This document shows, piece after piece, positions 12,860 to 14,178 of a stretch of 14,178 bases of DNA. This DNA is from Phycisphaerales bacterium. Lineage in GTDB: Bacteria; Planctomycetota; Phycisphaerae; Phycisphaerales; SM1A02. Under the pieces are notes generated by a model. The model was given only the letters and a program-made list of their open reading frames with translations, had not been told where the DNA came from and ran no database searches. How positions within the stretch are numbered: position 1 is the stretch's first letter; every line of letters starts with the position of its first letter. The stretch spans positions 1 to 14,178 of the forward strand of contig DOVP01000133.1 of assembly GCA_003520025.1 (NCBI GenBank), read 5' to 3'. The position numbers and the translations under genes were made by a program.

Positions 12860-13869
12860 GCCTCGCCCCCTTCTCCGAGACGATGCGTGAGTTCATCGAA
12901 GTAATAGAAGAAACGGGGGTTGGTCCCGACCTCTTCCTTGAGAACAAAGACCCGCTTGTCCCGAAGGATCTGGGATACCTCGCTGTTCGGATCGAGGATA
13001 TTGCCGAACTTGCGGCTGCCGGTCGGGCACGCCTCGAGGCACGCGGGCATCCGCCCTTTTCGCGTCCGCTGCAAGCAGAACGTGCACTTCTCCATGACGC
13101 CGCGGCTGCGGGGCCTGTTGGAGAGATACGCCATGTCCGGGTTGATTTCGCTCGAAGGGATCCCGGGATCGGTCCAATTGAACCGCCGCGCCCAGTAGGG
13201 ACATGCCGCCTGACAGTACCGGCATCCGATGCACCAGTCATAGTCGATGACGGTGATGCCATCGGCTTCCTGCCAAGTCGCTTCGATGGGACACACTTTC
13301 GTGCAGGGCGGATTCGCGCACTGGTGACACTGAATGGGCATGTAGAAGTAACCGGGCTTGGGCGTTTCCGTGTCGTAGTACTGATTGCCTCGTTCCAGAT
13401 CAAAGGTGCCGATGGGGATTTCCAGCACTCGAATGTACTGGATCTCCGGGCTGCGACTCTGGTTGTTCTCCTTCACGCAGGCATGCACACACTTACGGCA
13501 ACCAATGCAGCGGGAAAGATTCAGCGCATACACGAACTCAACTTCCGGAATAGGTTGCGGGTCACCGACTATGGCCTTGACGCCGTACTGCCGATCGATC
13601 TGGGCTTCGATGTCGGCAAAGAGTTTGGCCTTGTCCTCCGAGGAGAGTTCCTTGTAGTGCTCGCGGAAGAAGTCTTCGCCTGCAAAGACCTTGTCGGTGT
13701 CGAGATCGGCTAGTGGCGAGATGGCGGCACCAAGAGCAGCGAATCCTGCTCCCACCGATACTGTACTTCGCAAAAAAGATCGCCTGGAACCCCGACCGGC
13801 AGCAGGTGGAACGCCGTCCCCACCACCTCCGCCGCCGCGATCATCCTGGCGCAGTACGGGCAACTTCAT
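12856..13869 (-). CDS. Tat-exported ferredoxin-like electron-transfer subunit with four 4Fe-4S clusters (DsrO/PsrB type)
   Basis: 337 aa. ATG 13869 overlaps the preceding cytochrome stop as ATGA. A Gly/Pro-rich N-terminus leads to a twin-arginine signal (GSRRSFLRS, Arg29-Arg30, then a hydrophobic stretch to about 52), so the folded subunit is exported. Four Cys groups follow: 121/124/127/131, 181/184/189/193, 213/216/219/223 and 262/265/277/281. This is the usual four-cluster layout of DsrO, PsrB and NrfC proteins. A spacer region of about 60-115 between the signal and cluster 1 is longer than in minimal members. It would pass electrons between the NrfD subunit and the multihaem cytochrome. 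The tail (NPRFFYYFDELTHRLGEGGEA) is typical of ferredoxins in such operons. No molybdopterin subunit is visible in the window. Confidence 0.93.
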   Translation of the reverse strand: MKLPVLRQDDRGGGGGGDGVPPAAGRGSRRSFLRSTVSVGAGFAALGAAISPLADLDTDKVFAGEDFFREHYKELSSEDKAKLFADIEAQIDRQYGVKAIVGDPQPIPEVEFVYALNLSRCIGCRKCVHACVKENNQSRSPEIQYIRVLEIPIGTFDLERGNQYYDTETPKPGYFYMPIQCHQCANPPCTKVCPIEATWQEADGITVIDYDWCIGCRYCQAACPYWARRFNWTDPGIPSSEINPDMAYLSNRPRSRGVMEKCTFCLQRTRKGRMPACLEACPTGSRKFGNILDPNSEVSQILRDKRVFVLKEEVGTNPRFFYYFDELTHRLGEGGEA

Positions 13870-14178
13870 TCATGGCCCCCTTCATCGGCATGCCCATTAT
13901 TTTGCTGCGACTCATTCACCCAGTGGGCGAGTGGTCGGTGCGGCGAGTCGCTCACCGGAGCCTCGTGGTGCTGACCCATGCGAATCGTGTTCGGTCCCGG
14001 AAGCGGAAGAACAAGCGAATAGGCCGGCGCATGTGGGTCGTGGCAGTCTGTGCATTCGTAGCGAACTCGCCGCGGATCGTCAGCGCTCCAAGACCCGATG
14101 TCCTTTCCGTGAATTCCCCGTTGCCAGTTCCGCCATGTCGGCCCATGGCATTTGCCACAGAACTGTGAGACCTCGTCA
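13866..14178 (-). CDS. Multihaem cytochrome c, C-terminal part (5' end beyond window)
   Basis: The minus-strand frame is open from 14177 and ends with TGA 13868-13866, giving about 103 residues of the C-terminus. It contains two CxxCH haem sites, FCGKCHGPTW and YECTDCHDPHAP, joined by NWQRGIHGKDIGSW, a spacing seen in small class III-type cytochromes placed before ferredoxin/NrfD genes. Several His in the tail (MGQHHEAP, HRPLAHW, NGHADEGGHE) could serve as distal ligands or be unstructured. More haems may lie upstream, outside the window. It overlaps the ferredoxin start by ATGA. Gene order matches dsrJ-dsrO-dsrP, so a J-like electron-transfer role is inferred. No ATG-initiated frame covers the whole stretch because the gene is cut by the window edge. 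Confidence 0.88.
   Translation of the reverse strand, partial: DEVSQFCGKCHGPTWRNWQRGIHGKDIGSWSADDPRRVRYECTDCHDPHAPAYSLVLPLPGPNTIRMGQHHEAPVSDSPHRPLAHWVNESQQNNGHADEGGHE

Noticed and set aside
12883..13713. Plus-strand open frame opposite the ferredoxin gene
   Set aside because: Antisense to four intact 4Fe-4S cysteine groups; its translation has no recognisable family and no ribosome site.
11588..13869. Calling the cytochrome-ferredoxin-NrfD genes a true Dsr (sulfite reduction) complex
   Set aside because: Order and families resemble dsrJOP, but no dsrM, dsrK, dsrC or dsrAB is visible and the adjacent catalytic gene is HAO-like. Only a structural resemblance is claimed.
1..14178. tRNA, rRNA, CRISPR array, insertion sequence or phage attachment site
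   Set aside because: I saw no cloverleaf-like tRNA, no spaced direct repeats, no transposase motif and no terminal inverted repeats in the window.

Overview
The window is a GC-rich bacterial fragment, most consistent with a planctomycete, perhaps of the Phycisphaerae. This is inferred from the mixture of families: a Planctomycetes-type ECF sigma factor translationally coupled to a Hanks-type Ser/Thr kinase with a C-terminal propeller, a DUF4091 (GH123-like) glycosidase, secreted proteins of no recognised family, and a multihaem cytochrome/NrfD respiratory operon. No 16S rRNA or other definitive marker is present.

Layout. (1) 1-2901: the C-terminal end of a TPR protein runs into a convergent gene whose product joins a GH123-like glycosidase to a thioredoxin-fold domain. 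That gene is divergent from a gene of the L-2-amino-thiazoline-4-carboxylate (ATC) hydrolase family. Only 22 bp separate the two start codons, and they hold two overlapping, mirror-arranged -10-like hexamers, each 6 nt from its ATG. (2) 3127-3896: a two-CBS-domain protein faces a DUF1476 (ATP synthase inhibitor zeta-like) gene across a hairpin terminator. (3) 4016-9087: a signalling block. A Cys-rich secreted protein is divergent from the ECF sigma gene, which overlaps the kinase gene by ATGA. The kinase gene ends 1 bp from a convergent gene for a second secreted protein. (4) 9088-9625: a 307-bp intergenic stretch and a 76-aa gene that looks like a shortened member of a longer family. (5) 9662-14178, minus strand: a compact respiratory operon that enters from beyond the right edge. 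Its order is multihaem cytochrome c (partial), Tat-exported ferredoxin with four 4Fe-4S clusters, NrfD/DsrP-like quinone-interacting membrane protein, octahaem cytochrome of the hydroxylamine oxidoreductase (HAO) family, and a 147-aa protein of unknown function. The first four genes overlap by ATGA at every junction.

How it works together (inference). The cytochrome, ferredoxin and NrfD proteins resemble the JOP part of DsrMKJOP or a Cbc-type quinone module, and would move electrons between the quinone pool and the periplasm. The HAO-like octahaem protein would be the catalytic partner for a nitrogen substrate such as hydroxylamine, nitrite or NO. The direction of electron flow cannot be read from the sequence. 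This operon, the glycosidase-thioredoxin fusion and the symmetric divergent promoter are the parts most worth a second look.
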